Shown piece after piece: positions 35,194 through 51,504 of a stretch of DNA of 64,000 nucleotides. Numbering within the stretch: the first letter of the stretch is position 1; every line of letters begins with the position of its first letter. The translations under genes and the position numbers were made by a program. The stretch is from Planoprotostelium fungivorum (lineage: Eukaryota; Evosea; Variosea; Cavosteliida; Cavosteliaceae), in NCBI GenBank assembly GCA_003024175.1, contig MDYQ01000111.1:124001-188000 (forward strand). The letters are read 5' to 3'. The notes beneath the pieces are model-generated. The model saw only the letters and a program-made list of their open reading frames with translations. It made no database searches and was not told the DNA's origin.

Positions 35194-37082
35194 TCATATC
35201 ACATTCAGAAGAGGTACTGCCGATTGCACCGCAAATTCGACATCGTACGCGGCGTCTCCTCCACCGTAGCACAAGTAATACTTTCCCTTCTCCCTCACGC
35301 TGATCGTCGTGATCGTCTGGTTCAGAGACACCTTTCCTGTGAACGCTCCAGTGCAGAGCTTGTCCCCCGAGAAATAGATCCACCCAGTGGAGCTGGAAGC
35401 CTTGAAGCGAAAGGAGGTGGGAGTGGCTGTTCTCGTGACGTTGGGCTGCATGGAGCGGATGACATCATCGGACGGAATGTTGTGAGTGAATGCCATGGCG
35501 GTGGTAGAGGGAGTCGAATAGAATCGGCTGTTGAATGCGGACAGACTATCATCGTCATCACCATCGTGTCTTCTCGTATGTCGATCTCACGTGAATTGGT
35601 ATAGAATGTGTGTGTCGAGGCCTTCGACCGTGAGTTGGTCGTTCAGGACTTCGTTCACAGACACGTTGAAACTGTAATATCCACCATCGGCCGGTCCAGA
35701 ATATTCTACGACGTAATGTGTGATCTCGTACGGATAACCACTATCATCGGGGCGGTTCCACCTCAATTGAACTTGAGAAGAAGACAACACTTGCGCCTTG
35801 ACGTTCGATGGAGAAGAAGGCACCGGCAGTATCAGCTGACCTCCCCACGTGATTTCGGCGCTGCGGTATGCATTGTGATTTTCGACTGCACGAAGTCAGA
35901 TATAGACACCGCAGGTCTCTACAAACTCACGAACGAGGACGTAGCTGTCATCGTTGAGACGGTAAGTTGTCTCTTGGCCTTCGTAACCGTTCGAAGAGGG
36001 TAGCAAGAGACGTTTACCGTCACCACCGCAATCGCGATCGGAAGTGTAAGAGTAATCCGTGTCTTCCACGACGAAGACACAGACGGAGACGGTGTCCGGA
36101 GAGGAGATCTGTAGGTGGAGGGTGGTGCCCTGATCGAGTGAGATGATGTGATGAGTGTCGCTCGATCTCACCATGTCCACGTTCGATAAGGTGTATTGGA
36201 CTTCGTCGTACACACTCAGGGTCATCATCTCCATGTCTTGTTGCATGGCACAATTCTGCGCAGATTGCGATCGGGATCTACGTATCGCTCAGCATTTGAA
36301 AAAGTATAAATATCTCACCTCAATACATCGACGTATCCGCTCATACTGTGCAGCGTGAGCCAATTGAAAGGTCCCCACGCGAACATCCCTCCACATCCCG
36401 TGCAATCTACATCCTGCCTCTCCCCCATATCCGGCCACCCCGGCGGTAGACTCGTCACCACATCCTGCTGCGTCCCGTACGTCTTGACGTACCTCACGTA
36501 ATCTACACCGTAAGATTGGAAGGTGGAGATGAATTCAGCATCTCCGACACGTGGCTGACCGAACGTCACGAGGCCGTCTACGTTCTGTCCCTGGGTGAGA
36601 CGGTCCAACGAGTACAACACGGCGAGAGCTCCCCCGAGACTGTGACCTGTGACGAAGATCTTGTACTTGTCCAAGTCCCTCGGTATCCTCGTTCTGAATT
36701 GTCCGAGGTCTTCGAAGGCCGAGAAGAAGCCACTGTGAACGTTTCCACAAGGTGCGCCGTTCAGCTGGCATGGGATCTGGGCGGCGTCGATGTCGGTGAG
36801 ATCATTGTTGAGATTCTGTATGACGGTGCCACGGAATGAGATGATGGCCCAGCCAAGAGAAGATGATGCGAACAGATCTCCACGAGCTAGAGGAGAGTCC
36901 ATGGTATTGAGGAAGGTGAATCGGTGGCACTTTCCTTGATAAGTCCACTGGTGGTCGGTGGCGTCAGAGTATGAGCGTGATGCGAAGTAGGCCAAGAGGG
37001 CGTCACGATCGGCGGAATTGCATTGGACAGCTGAGAGGAGAGAGAGAAAAATACAGAGGGAGGCGATTGTACTAAGCTTCAT
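35194..37082 (-). CDS. Secreted class 3 lipase with C-terminal FN3 domain
   Basis: Start MKLSTIASLCIFLSLLSAVQC at 37082 is a clear signal peptide; an upstream Met adds an unlikely leader. The alpha/beta-hydrolase domain (about 37020-36315) has the nucleophile elbow TGHSLGGAL, the oxyanion-side SFRGT, VDGLVTFGQPRVGD with the probable catalytic Asp, and a C-terminal His (LTLHSMSGY). A 40-base intron after VDVLR continues the frame into a beta-rich segment (36280-35860), then a fibronectin III domain (VQLRWNRPDDSGYPYEIT to the 35600s) and a beta-rich tail to 35194. Expected to hydrolyse lipid esters outside the cell or in phagosomes. The added domains may bind substrate or surfaces. Without the splice the lipase would end at 36315. 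Confidence 0.8.
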
Positions 37083-37399
37083 CGTGAAGCGATCTGATTG
37101 AAGATCACGGAGCAAGAACAGCCATTGGGCTGGTGAAGCAGAAGTCACCTTAACGGAACGAGAAGTTTGATTACTTGAATATTCTAAAGGAGTTGGCGTT
37201 GGTCTCAACGCCAACGACGCATTCAGCTCTGTCGTTTGACTGATCTCATTGTCGAGATTGTGTGGTCAGTGCCTGACCTTGAAGTTGGGGAGTAATTGAA
37301 TGGCACGAGTGTCCTCAAAGTCATCGTCGTTGTGAGATTTCATTCTCACGTGACTTCGGTCTCGTCACGTGGACATTTGTTACAAATACATAAACCACG
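37083..37399. promoter_or_regulatory. Divergent promoter region with perfect 10-base inverted repeat
   Basis: This gap separates the lipase (-) and the EEP phosphodiesterase (+). At 37192-37215 GTTGGCGTTG and CAACGCCAAC form a perfect inverted repeat with a four-base loop, either a symmetrical protein site or a hairpin. Nothing else stands out. Confidence 0.4.
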
Positions 37400-38279
37400 A
37401 TGACGAAGAAGAAGAAGCCCGTTTTACAATACGATGAGCCAGTTGATGAGACACCTCTTCCACTGCCTTTGAAGACATGCAGTTGGAACATCATGACTTC
37501 CAATTTCAGGACGGAAGGTGACACAGACCATGTGAAGAGGAACGAGGGAATCATCGACCTTCTCGATCAACAAGATTGTGACTTGATCTTTTTGCAAGAG
37601 GTGTGGCACATCACCTTCGATTCGATTGACAATCATTCAGGTCGACGAACTATTCCTCAACGTTCTGAACGCCCACTCCATTGTCACAGACAAAAATTAC
37701 CACGTCTACGTGACCGAATCATTGGATCCCTACGGCCAAGCCGTCCTCTCTCGACCAGAGCTGAGTAGTCGAGGATACTTCCGTAACAAGGGAGGAGAGA
37801 AGCAATTCCTCATGGTAGAAGCCTCCAACGTCCAATTCTTCAACGTCCACCTCATCGCAACAGACGAACAGCGAAAACAGAGACAAGGACAGATCCGAGA
37901 CCTCGTCAAGTACTGTGTCGACGAGGGTAGAACTGCTGTCATCTGTGGCGACTTGAATTTTGCCACCGAAGATGAAGTCATCGAGGGGTGGAAAGAACTA
38001 TGCCCACCAAACAAGAGAAAGGCCACGTATGACGTGAACAACCCGATGACCATCACCGAAGAGAGCTACCGTTTCGACAGGTCAGCGTGTCGTTCAGGAT
38101 GAGATTGTGAGCTGAATGGCTTCTGCAGGTTCTATTGCTCGGATGATAGTTTGGTTGCAGAGGAATACAGCCTGGTAAAAAACGAAGGTCTTTCTGATCA
38201 TTATGCCGTACGATTCGTACTGAACTATAGGAAGAAGAAAGGGTCAAGCAGTGAAAACGTGACGCTGAATAAACCATGA
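37400..38279 (+). CDS. Endonuclease/exonuclease/phosphatase (EEP) family phosphodiesterase
   Basis: Three exons from MTKKKKPVLQYDEPVDE. EEP landmarks in order: CSWNIMTSN (Asn), DLIFLQEV (catalytic Glu), FNVHL, VICGDLNFA (Asp and Asn) and LSDHYAVRF (Asp-His). The intron after LQE (about 37598-37640) and the one after RFDR (about 38092-38138) restore the frame. All metal-binding and catalytic residues of the family are there. No signal peptide or membrane helix is seen; the N-terminus is basic. Substrate could be phosphoinositide, sphingomyelin, cyclic or DNA-linked phosphodiesters; the short form near 260 residues resembles TDP2- or nSMase-like soluble members but I cannot choose. Confidence 0.8.
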
Positions 38280-38414
38280 TGATGTGTATCGAGGAGGTAT
38301 TTGTGATCATCATAATCAATTCGTGGAATACAAATGGTCGTAAACAGATTTGTAGAATGAACGGAAAAAACGGAAGAATTTCTATCTTCCCATTTACATT
38401 TTACACACAACATC

Positions 38415-39515
38415 ATGTCGGCAGCATCAGGTGCAACGAAGAAGAACTTCGACTTGGAGATTAAGAGCGGTTATGCTATTCTCAGTGAGTGCAACTTTCC
38501 CTTAACTCATGATTCACATCACCTCTTCAGCCCTCTGCTCCGAACCCGTCAACACCATGACGATGTCGATGTGGAAAGAACTCAATGCAACTCTCGAAAA
38601 GTTAGAGAAGGACTCCTCCGTTCGAGGTCTGATCATCACATCTGGTCTGTCCAAGAATCTCTTCTCCGCAGGAAATGACATCAAAGAGTTGTACGCCCCC
38701 AACACAAACGAAGAGAGGTACACGACCTTCCACAAGGAGTCGAATCGCTTCCTAGGTCGTCTCTTCTTCAGTCGTCTCGTAGTCATCTCGGCCATCAAGG
38801 GTGTGTGGCGATCTCGTCTCGTTGATCATGTTCCGTAATGGTATCATGTAGGTGCATGCCCGGCCGCTGGCACTTGTGTGGCCATGGTATCTGATATCCG
38901 CATCGTCACTCCCGACACCTGGATGTCTCTCAATGAGGTATGTCACATCTTCCATTTCAAATCGTCGCACCTCCATCACGATCGTCATCTCACCTCCATA
39001 CAGGTATCCATCGGTGTCCCCGTTCCAGAAGTGTGGATCAAGGTGAGATCGTACTTTCATCTCATGATCTGAATCATCTGTGCAGGTGTTGGCCTTCCAC
39101 CTCGGTGCATCAAGAGCCGACAAGGCCGTCCAATACTCCCAAAAGATCGACGCCCAATCCGGAAAGGACCTCGGGTTCATCGATGAGGTGAGTCCATCAT
39201 CTTCCATCGCACCATCCATCATCACACGTTCACCGTCATCACCTCTAAACTGAAGACGACCAGATCGTCAACGATGCGGCTCTCCTCATTCCCGCCGCCG
39301 AGATCGCGATGAAGACCATCTTGAAGTTGTCCGATTCCGCCAGAGCTACGACCAAGCAGTTGTCTCGCAGAGCTCTCGCAGAAGAGTGGTTGAACGAGAG
39401 CCGATTGGACAAGGAGGGTAGAGAGGGCTTCCACAAGATCATCAGCGCCGAGTCCACCGTCAAGGCTCTCGGAGCCACTCTGGCCAGATTAGGTGGAGGA
39501 AAGAGCAAGATCTGA
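38415..39515 (+). CDS. Enoyl-CoA delta isomerase (ECI1-like)
   Basis: Crotonase-fold enzyme of about 265 residues in six exons, MSAASGATKKNFDLEIKSG at the start. Landmarks: NTMTMSMWKELNATLEKL, KNLFSAGNDIKELY (oxyanion hole and ECI-type loop), AIKGACPAAGTCVAM (second oxyanion Gly pair) and SLNEVSIGVPVPEVW, which in ECI1 carries the catalytic Glu. It fits 3,2-trans-enoyl-CoA isomerase, which moves double bonds during beta-oxidation of unsaturated fatty acids. The C-terminus ends SKI, a possible peroxisomal targeting variant; no clear mitochondrial leader is seen. All introns are 40-70 bases. Confidence 0.85.
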
Positions 39516-39670
39516 ATGAAAGAACGTCTTCTCTTTTGTGATCTCCATCATGAGATGATGATCGTGCGTTATTTTTATTGAAAATAAATGGTAAATCTTG
39601 TTTACAACGGAAAAGTACGGCGGCTCCCGTCACAACTTTTACGTTCTTGAACGTACTGAGAGACACGAAC

Positions 39671-41510
39671 ATGCAACAGTGGACATTCATAGAAGAGGAA
39701 GATATCTCTAACGTCACGATATTCGTAGATCCTCCATTTGAAACCGTTCAAAAGGAAAGCCATCTTTTGGCACTGCCCCATGATGGTTGCCCGTTATCCG
39801 TAAGAGTATATCCAAAAGAAGGATATATCTTGCACAAGATATATTCTCTTGGTGGTGGAGTGAGAAATATACGAGGTGGTTACGACCTTACTCAGGGCAT
39901 CATCTCAGAAGGTACACACGTCGTCACGGTCCTGCCCCTCTTCCAGAGATACGATCGAACCACCTTCTACCTCTACATCTTGTGTACACTGTCCACCGTG
40001 CAAGGTCCGATGAGAGATGTCATCTTCCGCTCTCGGTTCTCTCCAACACAAGGAGATGAACCGTCATCGCCAGACTCCGACCTCGTGTGGACACCTGGCT
40101 TCTTATTACAACAAGACGGAGACAAGAGTTCCATCTTAGGTGAGACATCGATGGACGATGAAGAGAAGAATCACTCTGAACAGGCTCGATACGTGATCCA
40201 AAGAAGCTGGCGGCCATCTGGCCCGGTTTCATCTCTACGAGAGATGTCACAAGGTTATCCGGTGCTTATCAAGAATGCATATTGGGCTCTCGAGTGATGC
40301 ACGAAGCGGCCGATCGATTGGAAAAGAACGAAATGTCCCCGTCAGAGTACCTCATCTATAACGTTATACTTAAGTGACTGAATCGTAGGCTGAGCGCCAT
40401 GAGTCCGGACATCTTATCGTCCCTACTGCCTCTTGCGATAGACTTGGGATGTTCCGTGAAGCTCCTCCGGGTCATCGCTCAAACCACATCCACAGAGAAA
40501 TTGAATCTACAACCAGCCCTGTTTTCGGCAGTGTGTGCCAAGCGAGAGGAAGTCGTCCATTGGTTGACGACAGAATGCGGGGTGGATCCAACGGCTGATG
40601 ATGGTTTCATCATCTTCTGTGCCAGCTACCTGGACGATCAGTCCGTGGTCAAGTGATGTCATCGCACGTGCATCGACTCCATCACTCACCCGTAACAGAC
40701 TCCTACTCAGCTGTGGTTGCCGAGCTCGTTCAATTCTCCCGTGGGTAATTCGAGTAGAATCCACGTTACGTAGAGAGCTACCCGTTCCATTGCGGCTCAC
40801 CAGCTCTCTCGACGGACCCACTTCCATCACCCTCCGTACATCTACAACGAGCCACATCGATTCTCCCGCCTCACCAGAGACGACCCCGGACAGAGAGGAA
40901 GATGAGAACCACGGACACTTTCGATTCTATTCGGCACCCGTCAAGCCACATCAGAGAGCTTCTTACGAACACACGCCGAGACGCATGTACCTCATCGATG
41001 GAACGAAGGACGTCATCATCGGTGAGTGGTGGATAGAGGACGTCGTGTGATGTGCATCAGGTAATCGGATGGGATGTCAATTGTGCTTCTCTTCCGTCTT
41101 AGTTCTCATCGACATCCCTCCCTGCCTGGAAGGACCTACAAAATTGCAGATGCCTCTCGATCAGACCTCCCCCGCAGCTTTCAAACTGCCCGCTCTGACC
41201 TACCGCGTGAGACAAACAAAGATACACCATCATCTCGATTCTCACGGACGTCTAACAGATGAGACCTTCATTCTGGGGGAAAGATGTTCGCATCGTCTTT
41301 CGTATCTTCGCCGATGTGATGGATCCAATCACAGGGGAAATCACCATGATTCACGAAGAGCTACCCACTCATCCATTCTCGGTCTGCAGCAATCCGGCCA
41401 GATTGAAGGCGAAGAACAACCGAAAGATGATCGAGCCATCTGCATTCTGTGGAGGATGCATCCTCGATCACCGTGGAATAGCCTCACCCCCCTGCGATAG
41501 CTACCAATGA
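39671..41510 (+). CDS. Unknown protein with beta-rich ends and ankyrin-like segment
   Basis: Start MQQWTFIEEEDISNVTIFVD. The first exon is beta-rich (DRTTFYLYILCTLST). Introns near 40141-40184 and 40339-40380 join it to a helical part (LSAMSPDILSSLLPLAIDLG, then AVCAKREEVVHWLTTECGVD and VVKLLLSCG), which looks like two or three degenerate ankyrin repeats. The last exons give a second beta-rich domain (KDVRIVFRIFADVMDPITGE, THPFSVCSNPARLKAK) and a Cys-containing tail (FCGGCILDH). The PFSVCSNPARL element recalls the end of immunoglobulin-like DNA-binding domains such as Rel or CudA; this is weak. AATAAA follows at about 41521. Confidence 0.55.
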
Positions 41511-42313
41511 GAAGTGAAAGAATAAAGAACACTTCTTTCAGGATGTCTTTCATGATGGACCGTCGGTGCGCGGCTCATTCCCGCCAAAACTTCGCAGAAT
41601 TCAGACGGGAGATTCTGCGCGGATGAGATCAGTTGCAATGTTCTCCAAAGAGTACGAAGGGCCAAGCGTGGTTGAGTTTCGCTCCCCCTTGGTCTTTTCA
41701 GGAGAGATGATTACACCAAGAGCAGATATTTGAAACGTATGAGTCTTGAGCCCATGCTTTGAAAATACTTTCAACGGATGATCTTCAGTGCTTTCATAAA
41801 GAGAACATATTGCAATCCTTCCTCTTCTTCATTAAACAATAGTGATTAACGTCTAAATCGTGATGGTGATAGGGAAATTCCCTGCTCTGTAATTCACACG
41901 AAGGTACACAAAGAAGAACGATTCTCTCCCCTAACGTGTATAGAGATCAATGTCTGTAGTCATTTGAATACTTTCATCTTCAAATAGGGTGCGAAATGCC
42001 GTCGGTACAACGAAACTCACGCTGAATCCACATGATTGAGCTCAAGTGTGGAATTGTATCTCAGCGCAAGTGATGCAGTGTGGATTAGTGAGGTGGAACT
42101 CATCAGCTGAGTATGGACTCATCTGACGGTCGTGTTGACCATTCTAATCGAGTGTGCAAATCATTGGAGACATCCATAGAAAGAATACATCCACCTTGTG
42201 TTCAAAAAGGCCAAAGTTGATGGACGAAGATTCGAAATATAAATCCGGCGCGAAAAAGTTCCACTACAACGAAGGGTTGGGCGACATCAGATCACCTGTG
42301 TGCACACTTCGCA
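41511..42313. other. AT-richer intergenic stretch
   Basis: About 800 bases with no coding frame I can support. It holds a possible AATAAA poly(A) signal just after the preceding stop and should contain the Nup54 promoter and 5' leader. Confidence 0.5.
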
Positions 42314-44323
42314 ATGGTGAGTATGATTCTGTATTCGAACCTAATCTCATGCAGTTTGGACAACCTGCAGCTGGTAATCTACATCCTTTGTGAATATTGT
42401 TAGAATATCTCATTAACTTCTCCCAGCACCATCCTTCGGTGGATTCGGTAATACTAATACGCCATCGACTCCAGGTGATGTTATATCCGTAATAGAAATC
42501 CATCACCTTCGCGATTGCATCTGTATACAGATGTACATTCTGTGTATACATCATTTCGACTTTGGCTTCCCATCCTCCCATCTTAAATATCTGATCCGTG
42601 GATTCACATTTCAATCACACCATCATCAATTCTCGACCCTTCGAACATCCACCCATCGATCGTCGAATGACAATGATCCACAGCTTTCGGCGCTTCACCC
42701 TTTGGCGCACCCGCCAGCACACCTGCCTTCGGCGCACCTGCTAGCACACCTGCCTTCGGTGCACCTGCCAGCACACCCGCCTTCGGTGCACCTTCCACCG
42801 GTTTCGGCGCCAGCACATCTACCTTCCCCTCTTTCGGTGCACCTGCTGCCAGTACACCTGCCTTCGGTGCTGCCAGCACACCTGCTTTCGGTGGCGCCAG
42901 TACACCTGCCTTTGGTGCTGCCAGCACACCTGCCTTCGGTGCTGCCAGCACACCTGCCTTCGGTGGCGCCAGTACACCTGCCTTTGGTGGCGCCAGTACA
43001 CCTGCCTTCGGTGCTGCCAGTACACCTGCCTTCGGTGGCGCCAGCACACCACCGTTCGGTGCATCGACTGGAGGCTTCTCTGGATTCGGTGCATCCACAC
43101 CAAGCTTCGGCTCCCCCTTTGGCGCCACGCCCGCCGCGAATAATCTACCACAGGCACCCTCCACACGTGATTACCATTACGATGTCACGGACGATATCAC
43201 ATCGACACCGGCTGATCGTTACAGCGTTGGGTGCTAACGCGGGATACGGTCAAGCTCAGTCCTTTGTGATCACACCTCAACATAGAGTCAATGCCATCCA
43301 AGAAGCTTACAATACGAACAGTCCAAACTGCAGGTTCCGGTACATGCTGTACAATGAAGTCAATCCGTCTGACGTGAGCGTTTTGGCGGGAGATTTGAAT
43401 TTTAAATTGGGCAGGTGGCGTCGTTTCGTAAACCGGACAATGTGAGTCAGAAGGCGTGGAATGATGCCATAGAAAATAATCCGGACCCCACGCGGTGAGT
43501 TACATCTACAACGAGCCAAACCTGACCTCCCCCAGCCTCGTTCCCGTGCAAGCCAACGGTTTCACTGAATTACAAGAGAGAATGGAGGGACAACAGAAGA
43601 GGGCAGAAAGACACAAGACCATATTGAACAATATCAGCCAACAGGTCACATTTTTTCCTACATTTTTCTCACGTTTTTCTCAGAAGTTTCGTGGAATTCT
43701 TCTGACGTTCACCAGGTGACAGACATGCAGAGGACACACACTCTTAGAACTCTCGGTAGAATCGAAGAATACAAACACGCTCACATGCTCATGGCTCAAC
43801 GCATCCTCAACCTCGTCAAGAGGATGGAGGTGATCCACCATCTACAACGTTGTAGATGCAGTCACGTGACCTCCGACAGACCATCCGATGGCAGGGACTA
43901 CCACTTCCTGATGGGCCGGAAGTTGCATTCTTTAACCGAGTGTGGGAGGCAGAGCAGTATCTCGTTCAACCAGACTCTATTCGAGGAAAACTGAGCGAGG
44001 TGATTTTATTCTATTTTATTTCTACGATCATCACGATGTCCATCACGATGTCCATCACGATGACTGATGATGGGGACAGTTGGCGGCGCTCAGTTATCAA
44101 GAGGACGACGGTATCATCGCGGAGGAGTACAGAATCGAAGAGTCGGAGTTGAGGAAGGTCCACGAGGTGATGGATGAGACACGTGATGTCCATTCTCATC
44201 TTGATGCAGTTTCTGTTGCAACAGGCCGAAGGGATCTCGAAGATGATGAAGGCCGTCGAGCAGTTGAACTCGGACACACAGATCAAATTGGAGGGAATCC
44301 AACAAATGAAGAGAGACTATTGA
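42314..44323 (+). CDS. NUP54: Nucleoporin Nup54 (FG-Nup of the central channel)
   Basis: Exon 1 contributes only the start codon (42314-42316), followed by an intron from 42317; exon 2 begins FGQPAA. An FG domain with many AFGAASTP and AFGGASTP repeats (about 42685-43075) is followed by the conserved helical region: [51 protein letters not shown] and the C-terminal coiled coil [20 protein letters not shown]. This order and the VPV-x-A-x-GF-x-x-L-x-x-R signature identify Nup54, partner of Nup62 and Nup58. The introns near 43494 and 43832 carry the CTACAACG word; the latter has a perfect 20-base palindrome. Confidence 0.88.
42685..43075 (+). repeat. 24-base tandem repeat encoding FG repeats
   Basis: About a dozen units of GCCTTCGGTG(C/G)(T/C)GCCAG(C/T)ACACCT, each encoding AFG(A/G)ASTP, with slight drift at both ends. 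Near-identity at the DNA level in the centre points to recent expansion or homogenisation. Confidence 0.85.
43839..43858. repeat. Perfect 20-base intronic palindrome
   Basis: CATCTACAACGTTGTAGATG equals its own reverse complement. It lies 8 bases after the 5' splice site of a Nup54 intron and is the fullest palindromic form of the recurring intronic word. Confidence 0.95.
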
Positions 44324-44505
44324 TTTCTATCGTCTCTTCTTCTATTTCGTGTCTTCTCTTCTTTCGAATCGTCGTGAAAATGAAATAAAAAGATTTACAT
44401 ATTATTATAAATAATGATTTATTTTTTTCAATAAAAAAGAATCAGAGATGATGAAAACAGATCAATTTCAATCTTTTATCGAACATAAATAGTTGGGTTC
44501 AAAAT

Positions 44506-45401
44506 TTAGAGGGCGAGAGGAGCAGCCTTTCCCTTCATCGACTCGCTTTGGACGATGACCTTCTCTCTTGTGATCTCTCTCATGGGTAGCTCTTCACGGA
44601 TGAGAACGGCGGCCTCGACGATCTTCTCGTAGATGGGCTTCGTCTCTTGGATGAGAGTGGGTACGACGGTGTCCTTCTCCAATACAGGTTGCACCTCTTC
44701 GATGACTGTCTTCTTGATGCTGCACAGCGTGTCAGAGGATTTCATTAGAGAAGATGAAGAATGACTCACACTTCGTTGACGATGGGAGCGTGCATCTCAA
44801 CCGATCGGAGGGTGGCATCGACATCGACCGATGGAAGGACGACGTTCTCTGGGATGGGAGCTGCCTTCTCCACAACGACCTCTCTGACTTCAGGGGCCAA
44901 GTCTCTCTTCTCGATCAGGGTGGGCTGGATCTCGGTCTCATGCAGTCTCTCTGTGATCTGCTTGACTTCCATCTGCTCGCGTTCCCTGAAGATGACGGGT
45001 TGGATTTCCTCCTTCTCTACCGGATGGATGTGTTCGTGCACCACGACGTCCTGATGACTGTCGGCTCGTTGTAGATGAAGAATCTATGTCACCTTCTCCA
45101 CGTGCTTGATGTTGAGAGGCTCTACAGTGGTGGTGGCTACAGCAGGCTCGACGATTTCGACTTTCTTGACTTCGACGGGTACTAGTACTTCCTTCTTCGT
45201 CAGAAGCTCATCGTGCACCTCTTGTCTCTGCACGAGCTCGGCGGCAGGCACGGGCTGTGTCATGACGGGCTCGGATGTGGGCAGTCTCTCAGGCTCTCTG
45301 TGACGGTGGAGGAGACCTCCCAGTGTGTGATGATGTGTGGTGTTGCTGTCAGTCGTGTTGGTTTGGTTGGTGTGGTGGATGATGTTCTTGATCTTCTGCA
45401 T
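44506..45401 (-). CDS. Hydrophilic repeat protein (IQPxIxxE-type), unknown
   Basis: Start MQKIKNIIHHTNQTNTTDSN at 45401; an early His-rich stretch (THHHTLGGLLHRH) precedes three exons full of degenerate repeats with a core like V-x-P-x-I-x-x-E (EIQPTLIEKRDLAPEVREVV; EEVQPVLEKDTVVPTLIQE). Nearly all charged and aliphatic with no Cys. Such proteins occur in fungi and protists as abundant, probably stress-related hydrophilic proteins; I cannot name the family. The intron near 45055-45090 (35 bases) is mostly CATCTACAACGAGCC in the sense direction. Confidence 0.6.
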
Positions 45402-46011
45402 GGTTGTTCGTGTGTTGTGTGTTGTGTGTTGTGCTTGGTTGTGTGAGGTGAATGATTCTAATGCAGGAAAGAACGTGTGAAAGTGGCGGAGAAATCGTGT
45501 GGATCGCGGAACAATGTCGGAACAATCTCGAATTTCGAAATTCCCAGTTTTCTCTATGTGTGGATTTGAAACCTCTTCTTTGCGAATGATGATTACAAGT
45601 CGCATCCATTCGAATGTAGTGTTCTAACGCTACATGAGCATCCAGCTGCCTGACTCTACTCAAACAAGTTGGAGGAGGATATTATTCTTACTCGTTCCTG
45701 GTGAATGTATGGATGTAGAGTGGCAGGTCTGATCGATCAGCGGAGAAGGGAAGACGTATAATACGATGGATTGTCGAATACATGTCAAGGAAGGCATTGT
45801 TATGTGAAGATGGTGCATGAACTCCTTGTCGTCAACTCCTCTTGCTCAATCAAACGAAAAACAAATCAAACTTACCCAGATCTCAACAAAAATACAAAAA
45901 TTTTGTCGAAATTTCACCCAGTTTTCCCAATTTCAGAATGCCGATTTGTGATGTCACCCACACTATCTAAGACATACGACATCAGATCGACCACGAGCGA
46001 CAACGACACCC
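45402..46011. other. Divergent intergenic region
   Basis: It separates the hydrophilic repeat gene (-) and a small gene (+). Frames here look non-coding. A TATA-like TATAATAC occurs near 45760. Confidence 0.4.
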
Positions 46012-46403
46012 ATGCCGAGCAAGAGCCAAGCCTCAAAAGCCTTCCACCCAGAATCTCTCTTCCATTCTCTCTTTGGATGTAACGATTTCTACTCCCCCTT
46101 CGTGTACGACCAATCTCTCATGCCATCGATCGACGATCAAGAATGGAGTGGCAAGTCTGTAAGCAACGGCACCGAGATAAATGAGGGAGAATCCAAGTTG
46201 AAGATGACGGAAGCACCGAAGGGTAGAAGTGAGTGACACCACTATACGAAAGGATGAATAAAACTCTTTTCTATAAATATAATTAGATAGACATGCTGAA
46301 GGCGGATGTGGTATCGAATCGGGGCCACTGTGAGGCACCGACGACGACCACTGGACAGACATCACGAGAAGGTCACCACACGAAAGGAATCGAAGCAGCA
46401 TAG
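46012..46403 (+). CDS. Small protein, unknown
   Basis: Exon 1 starts MPSKSQASKAFHPESLFHSL; an intron beginning GTGAGTGACACC near 46230 and ending ATTAGATAG joins in frame to MLKADVVSNRGHCEAPTTTT and the stop at 46401. About 110 residues, aromatic-rich at the start, polar afterwards. No family recognised; a frame on the minus strand overlaps it but lacks splice support. Confidence 0.4.
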
Positions 46404-46736
46404 ATTTACCCGTCTTGAGCACTCAAGAGTTGAAGACGTTCACGGGAAAGCGTATAAAATGTCAATGTCGCATCATTGTGAGATGCGTGTCGATGATGTC
46501 TCACGTGTACTACTCTCCTCGCGTCTTCATCGTACGTTTTGCAAGGTTCATTCTATATACAAGAGCGAAGCTCACCTTATGAAATGATGTCGCCTCAGAA
46601 ATGTAAAGACAAATATGCAAATGGAACCGTTGTTTTTTGTGGTCTCCCACATCGGTATCCGATCGTACACCACATCGGCAGGAGGTTGAGAATCGAAGCG
46701 GTCGGCGGTATTCAGGATCGTTAGAATCCAATCATC
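46404..46736. other. Gap upstream of the PI3-kinase gene
   Basis: Holds a TATA-like GCGTATAAAATG near 46450. Short frames present have no support. Confidence 0.35.

Positions 46737-51504
<4,768 letters not shown>

Noticed and set aside
36315-36320. End of the lipase gene at 36315
   Set aside because: An adjacent GT...AG intron of normal size continues the frame into further secreted-type domains.
40365-40380. A 15-base intron in the ankyrin-like gene
   Set aside because: A 42-base intron ending at the same acceptor (GTACCT to CGTAG) removes the stop equally well and has the typical size.
42604-43164. Ala/Pro/Lys repeat frame on the minus strand
   Set aside because: It is the shadow of the FG-repeat DNA of Nup54; no splice context or start.
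46033-46422. Minus-strand frame of 129 codons
   Set aside because: It overlaps the better-supported small plus-strand gene and has no signal or domain pattern.
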